DNA from: Chlorobi bacterium Chlorobi_1
GTDB taxonomy: Bacteria; Bacteroidota; Chlorobiia; Chlorobiales; Chlorobiaceae
Assembly (NCBI GenBank): GCA_900299075.1
Contig: OMIK01000093.1
Span: forward strand, 1 to 50,438
Direction: 5' to 3'
Length of the DNA stretch: 50,438 nt
The position numbers were made by a program, and so were the translations under genes. Below, piece after piece: positions 7,663 through 17,703 of the stretch; position 1 is the first letter of the stretch; every line of letters begins with the position of its first letter. The notes below the pieces were generated by a model. That model was not told the DNA's origin and searched no databases. It saw nothing but the letters and a program-made list of their open reading frames with translations.

Positions 7663-9363
7663 TTACACCTTGTCGAGCTCTTCCATCAGTGCACTGCGGC
7701 TCGGATAGATCGCCCTGAAGGACGAGATGAGTGCAAGGACTTTTTCCTTGCCGCCAAGCTTGTTCATCCGGCGCAGGAAGCGGCATGCGGTCTGGTAATG
7801 GGGCCGTCCGGTATGTTGCTGCAGGTACTCTGCGACTCCGGCTGCATAAAGTTCGATCAGTTCAGCCGCATGCGATTTGGCCAGCATCGGTTCATAATCT
7901 GCCATCCTTGCCAAGGAGTTTGTCTCCCTTAGCAGCTGCACGAGGCGATCAGGCATCGATTCTTTTACATAGATTCCTGCGAGCATTTCGAAAGCGAGGA
8001 TCCGGTTCGTCGCGGCGATATCCCGGAGGAGCTCTTCAAGGAAGGCATTCCAGCCCTCCGCTCCAGCCTGCCGTTTCAGCACCTCGTAGTAATCCTGCTG
8101 CGGGCGAAAATTGTTGAGGAAAAGATATCTCGCATATTCGATGATCCTTTCTCGGTCACCGGTCGCCTGGGCGATCTTCAGGAGCCAATCGTACCATTCG
8201 ACGACATAGCCCGGTTTCCCCTGCTTGTCGACGGCGATGCCGTCAAGGGCTATTTCCCGGGCTTCGTCATACCGCTTCCGCTCAAAGCGTTTCATGATCG
8301 CCATACGCCGCATCTCCGGGCTCGACAGATGGGCCTCCACATACCGGTCGGCAGCCTGCTCCCCTTCGGTTTTTTCTATCAGTTCATAACGCAGCTTCTG
8401 TCTTACACCGTTACGATAGTCCGAACCCTGCAACCGGTCGATACGCACGTCAAGCGCTCCGGCATCCTCCTTTCCTTTCATCATCCCCATGACGATCTCG
8501 AGCATGTCGACCTCCCAATCCCAGCCGGAGTATATTCCTTTATCGAATGCGGCAAGCGCATATTCGACAAGCATCTTGCGCTGATCTTCCGATTCGTGGC
8601 GATGGGAAAGCTCATGCAGCAGGTCGCAGGCCACGGTGATGCAGCCTCCGATATCCCCGTTGCTGTCGTCGGCATACTTCAAGGCTTCGACCATCTGCTC
8701 CATGATTGCCGATGCGATGAAAAACGAGCTGTTCCAGTTCCCTGCGTCCAACTTTTTCTGCGCCTGGGCAAGCAGGTCGCCGACGGACCTGCCGACATAC
8801 GATGCCCTTGACCAGTTCACGAACCCCTGACGGTCGCGAGCACTCCGGAGTATGGCCTTCACCTGGCTGGCATAGACGGATTTCGACTCCCTGGCGTCGT
8901 GCTGAGAGAATGATGAGAGCAGCAGGTTCCTGAACGACGGATTTCCGGCTGCCTGCTCACGAAGGAATGCCCGGAGCTGATCAGGAGGCACCTTCCCGAT
9001 CAGCTCTTCGACACGTTCCGAAACTCCGGTCGGTTTCTTCTGTTTCCTGGTTTTTCCTTCCTTCACGGTCGGTGCTTTCACCCGGAGCCCGAGCTCATCC
9101 TGCTGCAGGTGGAACAGCGCCGCAACCTCATGCTTGCAGAATGGCCCCATATCGTACGGGCAGTCGCATCGGTGGTCGGTCAGCATGCCGTTCCTGACGG
9201 TCAGCAGCACCGTATAATCCTCCGTCCCGCTGACCACGGCTTCGTACTCCCCCGGCCCGGTCTCTTCAAACGAAACGACACTCCCCTTCCTGAAATAGGA
9301 GAGCCCCCGCTTCGCAATAGCGTCGTCGATATACTCTACGAAACCGTTCAGTGGTATGTTCAT
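7663..9363 (-). CDS. SWIM zinc-finger protein, function unknown
   Basis: A 566-residue protein with an N-terminal SWIM zinc finger: C66 and C68 (CDC), then C76 and H78 (CKH), the CxC...CxH pattern. The remaining ~450 residues are helical and repeat-like (several short helical-pair segments), suggesting an alpha-solenoid, with no catalytic motif I recognise. SWIM domains bind DNA or protein and are often paired with SNF2 helicases; no SNF2-type gene adjoins this one. It is a single-gene unit: the flanking rubredoxin converges on it and the next minus-strand gene ends 76 bases away. Confidence 0.8.
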   Translation of the reverse strand: MNIPLNGFVEYIDDAIAKRGLSYFRKGSVVSFEETGPGEYEAVVSGTEDYTVLLTVRNGMLTDHRCDCPYDMGPFCKHEVAALFHLQQDELGLRVKAPTVKEGKTRKQKKPTGVSERVEELIGKVPPDQLRAFLREQAAGNPSFRNLLLSSFSQHDARESKSVYASQVKAILRSARDRQGFVNWSRASYVGRSVGDLLAQAQKKLDAGNWNSSFFIASAIMEQMVEALKYADDSNGDIGGCITVACDLLHELSHRHESEDQRKMLVEYALAAFDKGIYSGWDWEVDMLEIVMGMMKGKEDAGALDVRIDRLQGSDYRNGVRQKLRYELIEKTEGEQAADRYVEAHLSSPEMRRMAIMKRFERKRYDEAREIALDGIAVDKQGKPGYVVEWYDWLLKIAQATGDRERIIEYARYLFLNNFRPQQDYYEVLKRQAGAEGWNAFLEELLRDIAATNRILAFEMLAGIYVKESMPDRLVQLLRETNSLARMADYEPMLAKSHAAELIELYAAGVAEYLQQHTGRPHYQTACRFLRRMNKLGGKEKVLALISSFRAIYPSRSALMEELDKV

Positions 9364-9439
9364 GGGTAATTATGGTTCAGGGGATTCTTGTTCCAGCGAT
9401 TGCTTTTTCGACTTCAACATATAGGATATAGCCCTATTT

Positions 9440-10690
9440 TTACTCGCTCTTGCTGTCCAGCGAATGGCTGGTGGCGATTGCGGCAGCCTTGCCGGCCGGG
9501 AAGAGGCTGACGAGGAGGCAGAGGGCTATGGTGGCGAGGCCGACGACGAGGAAATCGGCCGCATGCATGTTGACCGGGTAGGCATCGATGATGAAGGCGC
9601 TTCTTGACGGGAGCTTCACCAGCCACCAAGTCTCTTGTGACCGGCAGATGGCCCAGGCCAGCGCAGATCCGGTGAGTGTGCCGACGACGCCCGTCAGGCC
9701 ACCTTCTACGATGAAGATGGTCATGAACTGGGGCTTTTCGAGGCCGAGGCAGCGGAGGTAGAAGAGCTCGCGGCGCTTGTCGATGACGGTCATGGCGAGC
9801 GATCCGGCGAGGCTGAGCACCGCAACCACGACCACCAGCATCAGGACGCTGAAGCTGGCCCACTTTTCGAGCTGCATCACCGCGAACAGGTCCCGGTACT
9901 TCTCGTCGAGCCTCCGTACCCTGAATTGCCGCTCGAGCCGGTGGATCTTGAGCCATCGGGCGAGATTCTGTTCGAGTCTGGGGTCGGTGATGCTCCCTGA
10001 TCCCCTGATGTCGATCCCCGAATACATCCCCTGTCCGAGCATGAGGATGCTCCGTGCCGTCGAGTCCGAGGCGAGCACATAGCGGTCGTCGAAGAGCTTC
10101 TGCAGCGAAAAGAGCGAGCCGACGCCGGCATCGGCGATCGAAAGCGCCGGCAGCAGGTAGGGCTCGGAGAGCGCCTGCAGGCCGACCGAGATCAGCTCCG
10201 GGCTGAAGAGCCGGACACGGTCGCCGGGCATGAGGCCGAGCCTCCAGGCGACCGCCTCTCCAGCCGAGACGCTGCCGTTCAGGAAATAGGGCAGCTCGCG
10301 GCGCTTCTGGCGCATCAGCCTCGCCTGCCCTTCGCCGGTCAGCCCCTTGACCACGACCAGTTCGCTTCGGGCGCCCTTGGCAAGCACCGCCTGCCCCTCG
10401 GCGAAGGGTTGGGCCCACGATACCCCCTCCACCCGCCTGATCGAGTCGAGCATCGAGTCCGGCACCGCGACGGCCCGGCCCTCGGCGGGCACCAGCTGCA
10501 CCGGGCTTTCGATGGTGAGGAAGAGGTCGCGGGAGAGCTTCTGGAACCCGTTGAGCACGCTCATCACCACCAGCAGGGTCGAGACGCCGACGATGATGCC
10601 GCCGAGGCTGATCCCGGAGATGATGTTGATCACCCGGAACCTCTTGCGGGCGAAGCTGTAGCGCCCCGCTATCCAGATACCCGCTTTCAT
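9440..10690 (-). CDS. FtsX/LolC-type ABC transporter permease (second of pair)
   Basis: A 416-residue permease of the MacB/FtsX family: an N-terminal transmembrane helix after a LolC-type start ([17 protein letters not shown]), a large periplasmic domain, and three C-terminal helices. LolC/LolE move lipoproteins from the inner membrane towards LolA. The open frame extends 44 codons upstream, but the ATG at 10690 begins the conserved N-terminus and has GGAG-like sequence before it, within the end of the upstream permease gene (13-base gap). Last gene of a four-gene minus-strand operon. The ATPase (LolD) is not in the window. Confidence 0.85.
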   Translation of the reverse strand: MKAGIWIAGRYSFARKRFRVINIISGISLGGIIVGVSTLLVVMSVLNGFQKLSRDLFLTIESPVQLVPAEGRAVAVPDSMLDSIRRVEGVSWAQPFAEGQAVLAKGARSELVVVKGLTGEGQARLMRQKRRELPYFLNGSVSAGEAVAWRLGLMPGDRVRLFSPELISVGLQALSEPYLLPALSIADAGVGSLFSLQKLFDDRYVLASDSTARSILMLGQGMYSGIDIRGSGSITDPRLEQNLARWLKIHRLERQFRVRRLDEKYRDLFAVMQLEKWASFSVLMLVVVVAVLSLAGSLAMTVIDKRRELFYLRCLGLEKPQFMTIFIVEGGLTGVVGTLTGSALAWAICRSQETWWLVKLPSRSAFIIDAYPVNMHAADFLVVGLATIALCLLVSLFPAGKAAAIATSHSLDSKSE

Positions 10691-10703
10691 TCTCCAGAGC
10701 TCC

Positions 10704-11972
10704 TCATGCGGAGAGTGCGGTTCCGGGTTTGAGCGACGCCGCAACCCTCGAGGGGATGAAGGCGAAGAGCAGCACGAGTGCCGCAACCGCTGCCGACACC
10801 AGGGCGTAGTCCATCGGCGCAATCTGGATGGGGACGTGCTTGATGAAATAGCTCTTCTCCGGAAGGGAGATCAGGTGGAAGCGGCGCTCGAAGAGCGAGA
10901 GGCCCAGGGCAAGCAGGTCGCCTGCAGCGATGCCGACAAGGGAGATCATGAACGCCTGCCCCATGAAGAGCGCGCTGATCCTGCCCGGTTCAAGGCCGAG
11001 CGCGGAGAGCATGCCGATCTCCCTGGTCTTCTCGATGATCAGCACCAGCAGGGTCGAGACGATGTTGAAGACGGCGACGACCGTAATGGTGACGATCAGG
11101 AGCGGCATGACGTTCTTCTGCAGCTTCAGCCACTCGAAGAGGTTGGCATATCGCTCGTAGACCGTGAACGAGGAGAATGGATAGCCCAAGGCGTTCGCCA
11201 CGGAGGCGGAGGCGGCCGGCAGCTTACGGAGGTCGGAGATGTCGGCCTCGTAGCCGGTGACCATGCCCGGATGGTAGCGCTCCTGCATGGACCGAAGATC
11301 GGCGAATGCCACGATGTCGTCGAACCCTTCGGTCAGGCCGGTTTCGTAGATGCCCGCCACGGTCGCCATCTCGAGGTCGAGGCTGGAGAGCAGCTCGACG
11401 ACCGGCTGGCGTCCTTCGAGGAGCTGAGCCGGGCCGTTCCCGCCGAGGCCGACGACCATGATCCGGTCACCGGCCTTGACACCGAGCGTTTCCGCCAGTG
11501 ACTTGCCGACCATGACCGGCAATGGGCCGGAAGCTGCGCGTTGCAGTGGCGGGAAGGCGCCGGAGCTGCCGGTGGCGAAGCGGTGGGCCGCTTCGGGCGT
11601 TATCCCCCTGAGCAGGGCCGGGGCGACCACGCCGGTGCCCTTGCCGCCCTGCCTGCGGCTCCTGAGCATCACGTTCATTTCAAGGAAGGGTGAGGCGGAC
11701 ACGATCCACTTCTGGCCTCGCAGGAGTTCAAGGTCGTGCCTGGTCTCGGGGAAAAGCCTGTCGTCCGGCTGGCGGACCTGCAGGTGCGAGGTGAAGGTGA
11801 TGAGCTTCCCCTCGATGACCGATGCGAAGCCGCCGACGATCGAAAGCGTCAGGATGAGGGCGGCGGTGCCGACAGCGATGCCGATCACCGAGGCTGCGAC
11901 GATGAACGTCGGGCGGGAGAGCGACCTCGGCTTGAACGCGAACCTTCGGGCGATGAAGAGTTCGGGACGCAT
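10704..11972 (-). CDS. FtsX/LolC-type ABC transporter permease (first of pair)
   Basis: A 422-residue permease with the same layout as its neighbour: N-terminal membrane helix (the [21 protein letters not shown] region), periplasmic domain, and three C-terminal helices including [11 protein letters not shown] with the [13 protein letters not shown] cytoplasmic loop typical of FtsX-type permeases. Together the pair looks like a LolC/LolE heterodimer. The ATG at 11972 overlaps the stop of the diguanylate cyclase gene (TGATG), indicating translational coupling; a TTG one codon earlier is less likely. Confidence 0.85.
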   Translation of the reverse strand: MRPELFIARRFAFKPRSLSRPTFIVAASVIGIAVGTAALILTLSIVGGFASVIEGKLITFTSHLQVRQPDDRLFPETRHDLELLRGQKWIVSASPFLEMNVMLRSRRQGGKGTGVVAPALLRGITPEAAHRFATGSSGAFPPLQRAASGPLPVMVGKSLAETLGVKAGDRIMVVGLGGNGPAQLLEGRQPVVELLSSLDLEMATVAGIYETGLTEGFDDIVAFADLRSMQERYHPGMVTGYEADISDLRKLPAASASVANALGYPFSSFTVYERYANLFEWLKLQKNVMPLLIVTITVVAVFNIVSTLLVLIIEKTREIGMLSALGLEPGRISALFMGQAFMISLVGIAAGDLLALGLSLFERRFHLISLPEKSYFIKHVPIQIAPMDYALVSAAVAALVLLFAFIPSRVAASLKPGTALSA

Positions 11973-13252
11973 CAACCGGCCTCCTGCCGCACGGCGCTCT
12001 CGGGGTTGAAGGAGACGACGCGGTTCCGTCCCTCCTCTTTCGCCTTGTAGAGGGCACTGTCCGCGTTATTGATCAGCGAGTACCAGTCTGTAGCGTCTTC
12101 GGGCCAGGTCGCCAGCCCGATGCTGACGGTGAGCTGTCCTTCTGGCTGGCGGTGTTCGTGGTCGAACGGCTCGGCCTCGATGATCTGGCGCAGCCGTTCG
12201 GCGATTTCGAAGCTCATCTCCCGGTCGGTTTTCGGGAAGAGGATGGCGAACTCCTCGCCGCCGAACCTTGACGGGATATCCGTGCCCCGGCACTCCTCAC
12301 GGATGATCGCAGCGATCCTCTCGAGCACCCTGTCCCCGGCGATATGCCCGTAGGCGTCGTTGTAGCGCTTGAAATGGTCGATGTCGATCATGGCCAGCGA
12401 GATGCAGTCGCCGAAGCGTTTCGCCCGCTCGACGTCGATGATCAGGTGCTCTTTGAAGTGGCGGTAGTTGTAGAGGTTGGTCTTCTCGTCCCGGATGTAG
12501 AGCTCGTCGAGTTTTTTGTTTTTCTCCTCGATGTCGCGGCAGAGGTCTGCGACCGATTCGGTCACCGAGCGCAGGTCGGCCGAGGGGGCGGGGTCGGTGA
12601 GGAATGTGGCGGTCGCCTCGGCGGTTTCGTGGATGCTCTCCGGGATGTTGCGGTTGAGGAGGGTCAAACGGTGGGCAAGCTGGTTGAGCGGAAGCAGGAG
12701 GTGGCGGTAGTTCGAAAGCATGAGGCGTCCGGCGAACAGGACGATCGTCAGGAGCAGGGCGCCATTGAAAACCATGAAGAGGTGGAGCGCGGCCACGATC
12801 GAGTTGCCGCTGTCGGAGAGCTTCTTCGTACTGGCGGCGATCATGGTGTCGAGTTCGATGACCATCAGGCCGATCGACTCCCTGCTGACCGTCGCGCGGC
12901 CCCACCTCCCTTCATCGAGCCAGGCGGCCAGGCTCCCACCCTTCCGGATCGCCTCGCGCCGCCCGCTTTCCGCGAATCTCGCTCGCTCGAGCACCAGCCT
13001 CGCCTCGATGTCGCTGCTGTCCGCGGCTGAGAGGCCCGGGCGGCCAAGGCGGTCGTCGAGGGCGGCGAGCGCTACCCTGCACTGGATGAGGTCTTTGTAG
13101 AACGACTGCTCCTGGTCGATCGCGCGGAGCTGTGAGGACTGGTAGATGCCGAACCAGGCGGTGGCGGCTATCGCAAGCAGCAGGAGGGCGGCACCGAAGG
13201 CGATGGACCACCTGAGGGAGCCTTTGGCTATGCTATCTGAATCCTGTACCAT
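11972..13252 (-). CDS. Membrane-bound diguanylate cyclase (GGDEF)
   Basis: A 426-residue sensor cyclase that would make cyclic di-GMP from two GTP. A first transmembrane helix lies near residues 16-36, followed by a roughly 120-residue helical extracytoplasmic segment, a second helix near 155-178, a HAMP-like/coiled-coil linker, and a C-terminal GGDEF domain. The active-site motif is GGEEF at residues 331-335, and an intact inhibitory I-site RxxD is at 322-325 (RGTD, five residues before GGEEF), so product feedback is likely. It starts seven bases after the stop of the PstS-like gene and overlaps the start of the first permease, so the three are probably one transcript. Its signal is unknown. 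Confidence 0.93.
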   Translation of the reverse strand: MVQDSDSIAKGSLRWSIAFGAALLLLAIAATAWFGIYQSSQLRAIDQEQSFYKDLIQCRVALAALDDRLGRPGLSAADSSDIEARLVLERARFAESGRREAIRKGGSLAAWLDEGRWGRATVSRESIGLMVIELDTMIAASTKKLSDSGNSIVAALHLFMVFNGALLLTIVLFAGRLMLSNYRHLLLPLNQLAHRLTLLNRNIPESIHETAEATATFLTDPAPSADLRSVTESVADLCRDIEEKNKKLDELYIRDEKTNLYNYRHFKEHLIIDVERAKRFGDCISLAMIDIDHFKRYNDAYGHIAGDRVLERIAAIIREECRGTDIPSRFGGEEFAILFPKTDREMSFEIAERLRQIIEAEPFDHEHRQPEGQLTVSIGLATWPEDATDWYSLINNADSALYKAKEEGRNRVVSFNPESAVRQEAG

Positions 13253-13259
13253 GATTCGG

Positions 13260-14201
13260 TTACTTCAGGATGATGGTTCGCACCGTCTGACGGTAGGGGG
13301 CCATGTCGCCCCGCTCGAACAGCTTCTGCCCTTCCTTGCCCAGCCACGCCCCGAATCCGGTGGCCGTGCGGTCGAAGGGGTTGTAGAGGTAGTAAACGAT
13401 GGAAACCAGCGGATAGTCACCCGAATAGAGGGTTGCCGGCGAGGCTTCCACAGCCACGGTCCCCTCCTCCCTGCTTACGGGCAGCGCCATGATCCTGCCT
13501 GCGCTACCCGCCCTGATCGCGGCGGCATATTGGGGAAGCGTCACGATGGCTGCGGCGCGCGGGTCTTCAGCGACGCGCGAAAGGAGTTGGGCGACATCCC
13601 TCGTCGCGGCCGCCGAGATGTGCATGGATTTTCCGAAGAGTGCCGAGGAGAGAACGGCGCGGGAGCGGAAATCGCCGCCGTCGATGCAGACGGTGATGGG
13701 GCCTGGTCTGCCTCCGAGCGCCTGCCAGTCGTTGAGCCTACCGGAGAAGAGCTTCCTGAGGTCCGGGATGGAGACCGACCTGACCGGGTTGTCGCGGTTC
13801 ACGATAAAGACGAGCGCATTCCTGGCGATCGGTTCGCGCCGGAGCGGTCGTTTCAGCGTCGCCACCACCGAATCCTCTTCCCTGATGAGCGCCCCGTCGA
13901 CCACCGCGCCTCCGGCCTCCCGGTCGAGGAGGCGGAGGACCGTGCGGCCGGACGGTTCGGGAGAAAGCGATACCCTGGCCTCGGGATAATGGGCGGAAAA
14001 ACTCTTCAACTGGAGCTCCATCACCGTCATGAGGGAGCGATCCACCGCCACCGAGGCGTCGCCGCTGGTCGCGCTTACGGTCGGCACGATCGAATGGGTC
14101 TGCCTGCCTTCCGGCTGCGGCCGCATCCACAGCCAAAGCGGCACCAGGAGGGCTGCGGCGAGCACGATCGCGATGGCTATGTTCCGGGCCCTGTTCTCCA
14201 T
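13260..14201 (-). CDS. PstS-like periplasmic binding protein, membrane-anchored
   Basis: A 313-residue protein with one N-terminal hydrophobic helix (about residues 8-26) and no lipobox, then a type II periplasmic binding fold of the phosphate-binding class (the LRKLFSGRLNDWQALGG segment is characteristic of PstS-like domains, and YLYNPFD near the end resembles the PstS C-terminal region). No PstC/A/B genes are nearby; instead it opens an operon with a diguanylate cyclase and two FtsX-type permeases. It may therefore sense an anion or peptide rather than feed a transporter. The ligand is not predictable here. Confidence 0.78.
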   Translation of the reverse strand: MENRARNIAIAIVLAAALLVPLWLWMRPQPEGRQTHSIVPTVSATSGDASVAVDRSLMTVMELQLKSFSAHYPEARVSLSPEPSGRTVLRLLDREAGGAVVDGALIREEDSVVATLKRPLRREPIARNALVFIVNRDNPVRSVSIPDLRKLFSGRLNDWQALGGRPGPITVCIDGGDFRSRAVLSSALFGKSMHISAAATRDVAQLLSRVAEDPRAAAIVTLPQYAAAIRAGSAGRIMALPVSREEGTVAVEASPATLYSGDYPLVSIVYYLYNPFDRTATGFGAWLGKEGQKLFERGDMAPYRQTVRTIILK

Positions 14202-14329
14202 GCGGTTCCGGGTTCGTTGAGCGGAGGGTCGCAGTCTCCTTGAGACTTTCTATAAATATATGGAAAAAAAGAACATGAGGGCAATCCTGACGTCGGTCCA
14301 AAAAAAATGTCCCGGGGGGATTTCGGCTA

Positions 14330-14357
14330 TTGAAAATCTGATCGAATTCTGTAATAT
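14330..14357 (+). promoter_or_regulatory. Candidate sigma70-type promoter for the arg operon
   Basis: TTGAAA, a 16-base spacer, then TAATAT, 77 bases upstream of the argC start, in an AT-rich stretch. Its close position to the ARG-box candidate at 14367-14384 supports it. Confidence 0.5.
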
Positions 14358-14366
14358 ATCCGCCTT

Positions 14367-14384
14367 CCCGGATATTTATTCATG
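14367..14384 (-). promoter_or_regulatory. Candidate ARG box (ArgR operator)
   Basis: Read on the minus strand the site is CATGAATAAATATCCGGG, matching the first half of the Bacillus-type ARG box (CATGAATAAAAATKCAAK) at all but one base over 13 positions. It begins about ten bases after the candidate -10 of the arg promoter, where a bound repressor would block transcription. argR is a gene of this same operon, implying autoregulation. Confidence 0.5.
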
Positions 14385-14433
14385 AAGGTCGGAAGCCACC
14401 CGGAACATTGGACAACAGGGAGAAACGAAGCCC

Positions 14434-15444
14434 ATGGAGCAGCAGAATTACACGGTATCGATCATCGGCGCATCGGGTTATTCGGGCGCGGAACTGACCG
14501 GCCTCCTCGTGAAGCATCCGGCAATCACACTCGAGTCGATCTACGCCCATACCCAGGCCGGGAAACATTTTTCCGAACTCTACCCCGCCATTGCCTGCAA
14601 CCGGGTATTCGAATCCTATTCCGGCCAGGCCGACAGTGACATCTATTTCCTCGCGCTTCCGCACGGCGAGGCGCTGCGGCTGGTGCCCGGGCTGCTCTCC
14701 GCCGGCAAGAAGGTCGTCGACCTCTCAGGCGACTTCAGGCTGAGGAGCGTCGACGAACACCTGAAGTTCTACGGAGGCGCCAAGGCTCCCGAGGCGGTGC
14801 TCCAGTACGGCATGCCGGAGCTCTACCGCGACGCGATCGCCGGATCGTCGGCCATCAGCAACCCCGGGTGCTACGCGACCAGCATCATCCTTGGCCTTGC
14901 TCCCCTTTTCACGGGCGCTGCAGGGATGGTTCCGGTAGAATCGGTGAACGTCACCGCCGTTTCGGGGATCTCCGGGGCCGGCAGGAGCTCCAGGACCGAG
15001 CTCTCCTTCTCCGAGATGAGCGGCAACATGCGCGCCTACAAGGTCGGGATGCACCAGCACACTCCCGAGATCGTGCAGGCGCTGGGCACCTCCGCCACCG
15101 ATCCCTCGTTCCGGTTCGTCTTCACGCCGATGATCGCCCCCTACGTCAGGGGTATCTACTCGGTGCTGAACGTGCAGCTCGCCGCTCCAGTCCCGAAGGA
15201 TTCGATCGGGAGCCTCTATGGCGACTTCTATGCGGATGCCCCGTTCGTCCGCCTGCGTGAAGGCATTACCGAGGTGCGCCATGTGGCCCACACGAACTAC
15301 TGCGACATCAGCATCGCCTGGCAGGGCGACCGTTCGCTCGTGATCGTCACGGCCATCGACAACCTGGTGAAAGGGGCCGCCGGCCAGGCGGTGCAGAACA
15401 TGAACCTCATGCTCGGCATCGACGAAACGACGGGCCTGCTCTGA
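14434..15444 (+). CDS. argC: N-acetyl-gamma-glutamyl-phosphate reductase
   Basis: NADPH-dependent reduction of N-acetylglutamyl phosphate to the semialdehyde, third step of arginine synthesis. 336 residues; the nucleotide-binding start reads [12 protein letters not shown], and the catalytic cysteine is C146 in NPGCYAT. The conserved GMHQHTPE segment carries the catalytic histidine region. First gene of argCJBFRG, with a GGGAG-type sequence upstream of the ATG. argJ follows after 24 bases. Confidence 0.97.
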   Translation: MEQQNYTVSIIGASGYSGAELTGLLVKHPAITLESIYAHTQAGKHFSELYPAIACNRVFESYSGQADSDIYFLALPHGEALRLVPGLLSAGKKVVDLSGDFRLRSVDEHLKFYGGAKAPEAVLQYGMPELYRDAIAGSSAISNPGCYATSIILGLAPLFTGAAGMVPVESVNVTAVSGISGAGRSSRTELSFSEMSGNMRAYKVGMHQHTPEIVQALGTSATDPSFRFVFTPMIAPYVRGIYSVLNVQLAAPVPKDSIGSLYGDFYADAPFVRLREGITEVRHVAHTNYCDISIAWQGDRSLVIVTAIDNLVKGAAGQAVQNMNLMLGIDETTGLL

Positions 15445-15468
15445 GAACCTGAAACCATACGAACCAGC

Positions 15469-16749
15469 GTGGAACCATTCGCAAAGGCGGCTTCGGCTGT
15501 CGACTCCCTGTTTTCAAGGAATCCGCTCCCCTCAGGGGTGACGCGCGTGCTGCCCGAAGAGGCGGGTGCGGACTACTGGCCCGAGGGATTCACCCTCTCC
15601 GGCGTCAATGCCGGCATCAAGCCGCAGCGCAGGGACCTCATGCTCCTGTTCTGCGACGGCCCCTCCAGTGCGGCCTCGGTTTTCACGACCAACCGATGCT
15701 GCGCGGCTCCGGTCGAGCTGTCGAAGCGGCATCTGGCCGCCTCGAACGGCAGGATGCGCGCGGTGGTGTGCAACAGCGGCAACGCCAACGCGGCCACCGG
15801 AGCCAGGGGGCTGGAGGATGCCGCCCGCATGGCTGCAGAGACGGCCGCCGCCTTCGGGATCTCCCCTGAAGAGGTGCTCGTGGCCTCGACCGGAGTTATC
15901 GGCCAGCTGCTGCCTGTCGACAGGATCGAGGCGGCCATGCCTGCCCTCACGGAGGCTTCGGGACCGCAGCAGTGGCGCGCCGCCGCTGAGGCGATCATGA
16001 CCACCGACACCTTCCCGAAGTTCTTTGCGGTCGACGTGGCGCTCTCCGGCGGCACGGCGAGGATCGCCGGCATCGCCAAGGGGTCGGGCATGATTTGCCC
16101 CAACATGGCCACTATGCTCGCCTTCCTCTGCACCGACGCCTCGATCGGGCCGGAGCTGCTCCAGGAGCACCTCTCGGCGGCTAACGCCGTGAGCTTCAAC
16201 GCGATCACGGTGGATGGCGACACCAGCACCAACGACATGGCGGCGATCCTCGCCAGCGGCAGAGGCCCGGCCGTCGCCAGGGGCTCCGAGGACAGCCGCA
16301 TCTTCGGCGAGGCGCTCCGCTCGGTCATGAGCATGCTGGCGCAGCTCATCGTGGTCGACGGCGAGGGGGCGACCAAGTTCGTCGAAATCCGCATCGAGGG
16401 CGCACGAAACGACGACGAGGCGCAGATGGCCGCCATGACCGTGGCCAACTCACCGCTCGTCAAGACGGCCATCCACGGCGAGGACGCCAACTGGGGGCGC
16501 ATCATCGCGGCGGTCGGACGCTCCGGCGCCGTTTTCGTCCAGGAAGAGCTCGCCGTCTGGTTCGACGCCCTGCCGATCCTGAAGCCGGGCCTCGACGCCG
16601 GTTTCTCCGAGGAGGAGGCCAAGCGGGTCATCTCGAAGGAGGCCTACACCATCAGGGTCAGCCTGGGCAACGGCCAAGGCAGGGCCACGGTCTGGACCTG
16701 CGACCTGAGCAAGCGATACATCGAAATCAACGGCAGCTACCGCAGCTGA
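15469..16749 (+). CDS. argJ: Glutamate N-acetyltransferase / ornithine acetyltransferase
   Basis: ArgJ recycles the acetyl group from N-acetylornithine to glutamate, and in bifunctional forms also makes N-acetylglutamate from acetyl-CoA. 426 residues. The self-cleavage site is in [14 protein letters not shown], where the A-T bond would be cut to leave threonine 215 as the new N-terminal nucleophile. The start is GTG at 15469; the N-terminal 40 residues are less conserved than the rest, so a later start cannot be fully excluded. An ArgJ-based route means the acetyl-cycle pathway is used; argD is not in the window. Confidence 0.95.
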   Translation: MEPFAKAASAVDSLFSRNPLPSGVTRVLPEEAGADYWPEGFTLSGVNAGIKPQRRDLMLLFCDGPSSAASVFTTNRCCAAPVELSKRHLAASNGRMRAVVCNSGNANAATGARGLEDAARMAAETAAAFGISPEEVLVASTGVIGQLLPVDRIEAAMPALTEASGPQQWRAAAEAIMTTDTFPKFFAVDVALSGGTARIAGIAKGSGMICPNMATMLAFLCTDASIGPELLQEHLSAANAVSFNAITVDGDTSTNDMAAILASGRGPAVARGSEDSRIFGEALRSVMSMLAQLIVVDGEGATKFVEIRIEGARNDDEAQMAAMTVANSPLVKTAIHGEDANWGRIIAAVGRSGAVFVQEELAVWFDALPILKPGLDAGFSEEEAKRVISKEAYTIRVSLGNGQGRATVWTCDLSKRYIEINGSYRS

Positions 16750-16781
16750 CCGGATACCTCCACCATTCACCAGCATCCGCC

Positions 16782-17675
16782 ATGGAACAGATCTGCAGCG
16801 AATTCCGCCCGGAGGGCAGCAAACCCCGCCAGGCTATCGGCCAGGTGCTCATCGAAGCCTTGCCCTACATCCGCCAGTTCGAGGGCAAGACCTTCGTCAT
16901 CAAGTACGGCGGCGCAGCCATGAAGGACGAGGTGCTCAAGAACACCTTCGCCGAGAACGTCACCCTGCTCAGGAAGGTCGGCATCAACGTCGTCATCGTC
17001 CACGGCGGCGGCGATGCCATCACGAAGACCTGCGACCGGCTCGGGCTCGAGACCACCTTCGTGCACGGCAAGCGTGTCACCGACCGCGAGACGATCAACG
17101 TGGTGCAGATGACCCTTGCCGGCAAGGTGAACCAGGATATCGTGCAGCTCATCAACGAGGATGGCGGCAACGCCGTGGGGGTGAGCGGCCTCGATGCCGA
17201 CACCATCCGGGCCGTGCCTTCGCCGAAGGCCTCGACCCTCGGCCTGGTCGGCGACGTGGCCGAGATCAACACCAAGTACATCGACCTGCTCTGCACCGCT
17301 GGGCTCATCCCGGTGATCGCCCCGATCGGCTTCGCCCTCGAGAGCAACGTCTATAACATCAACGCCGACGACGCGGCGGCGGCCATCGCCGTGGCGCTGA
17401 AGGCCGAGAAGCTGATCTACGTGAGCGACGTCGAGGGGGTTCGGGTCGGCAACCGTTTCCTCAAGACGGTGTGCAAGTCGGATGCCGCGGACTTCATCGA
17501 GAAGGGAATCATCACCGGCGGCATGATCCCCAAGGTGGTCTCGGCCTACCAGACGCTCGACGGCGGCGTGGGCAAGGTGCACCTTGTCGACGGCAAGCAG
17601 CTCCACTCGCTCCTGCTCGAGATCTTCACCGACGAGGGGGTAGGTACGCAGTTCGTCATCGAAATCGAATCATAA
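16782..17675 (+). CDS. argB: Acetylglutamate kinase
   Basis: Phosphorylates N-acetylglutamate, second step of arginine synthesis. 297 residues of the amino-acid kinase fold: KYGGAAM near the N-terminus, the glycine-rich [11 protein letters not shown] loop, and the C-terminal ITGGMIPKV segment. The N-terminal extension of about 25 residues before the kinase fold is the kind that in arginine-sensitive, hexameric enzymes forms the interlacing helix, so feedback inhibition is plausible. Lies 32 bases after argJ. Confidence 0.96.
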   Translation: MEQICSEFRPEGSKPRQAIGQVLIEALPYIRQFEGKTFVIKYGGAAMKDEVLKNTFAENVTLLRKVGINVVIVHGGGDAITKTCDRLGLETTFVHGKRVTDRETINVVQMTLAGKVNQDIVQLINEDGGNAVGVSGLDADTIRAVPSPKASTLGLVGDVAEINTKYIDLLCTAGLIPVIAPIGFALESNVYNINADDAAAAIAVALKAEKLIYVSDVEGVRVGNRFLKTVCKSDAADFIEKGIITGGMIPKVVSAYQTLDGGVGKVHLVDGKQLHSLLLEIFTDEGVGTQFVIEIES

Positions 17676-17703
17676 ACCCATCAAAACCACAGGAACAGGG
17701 ACC

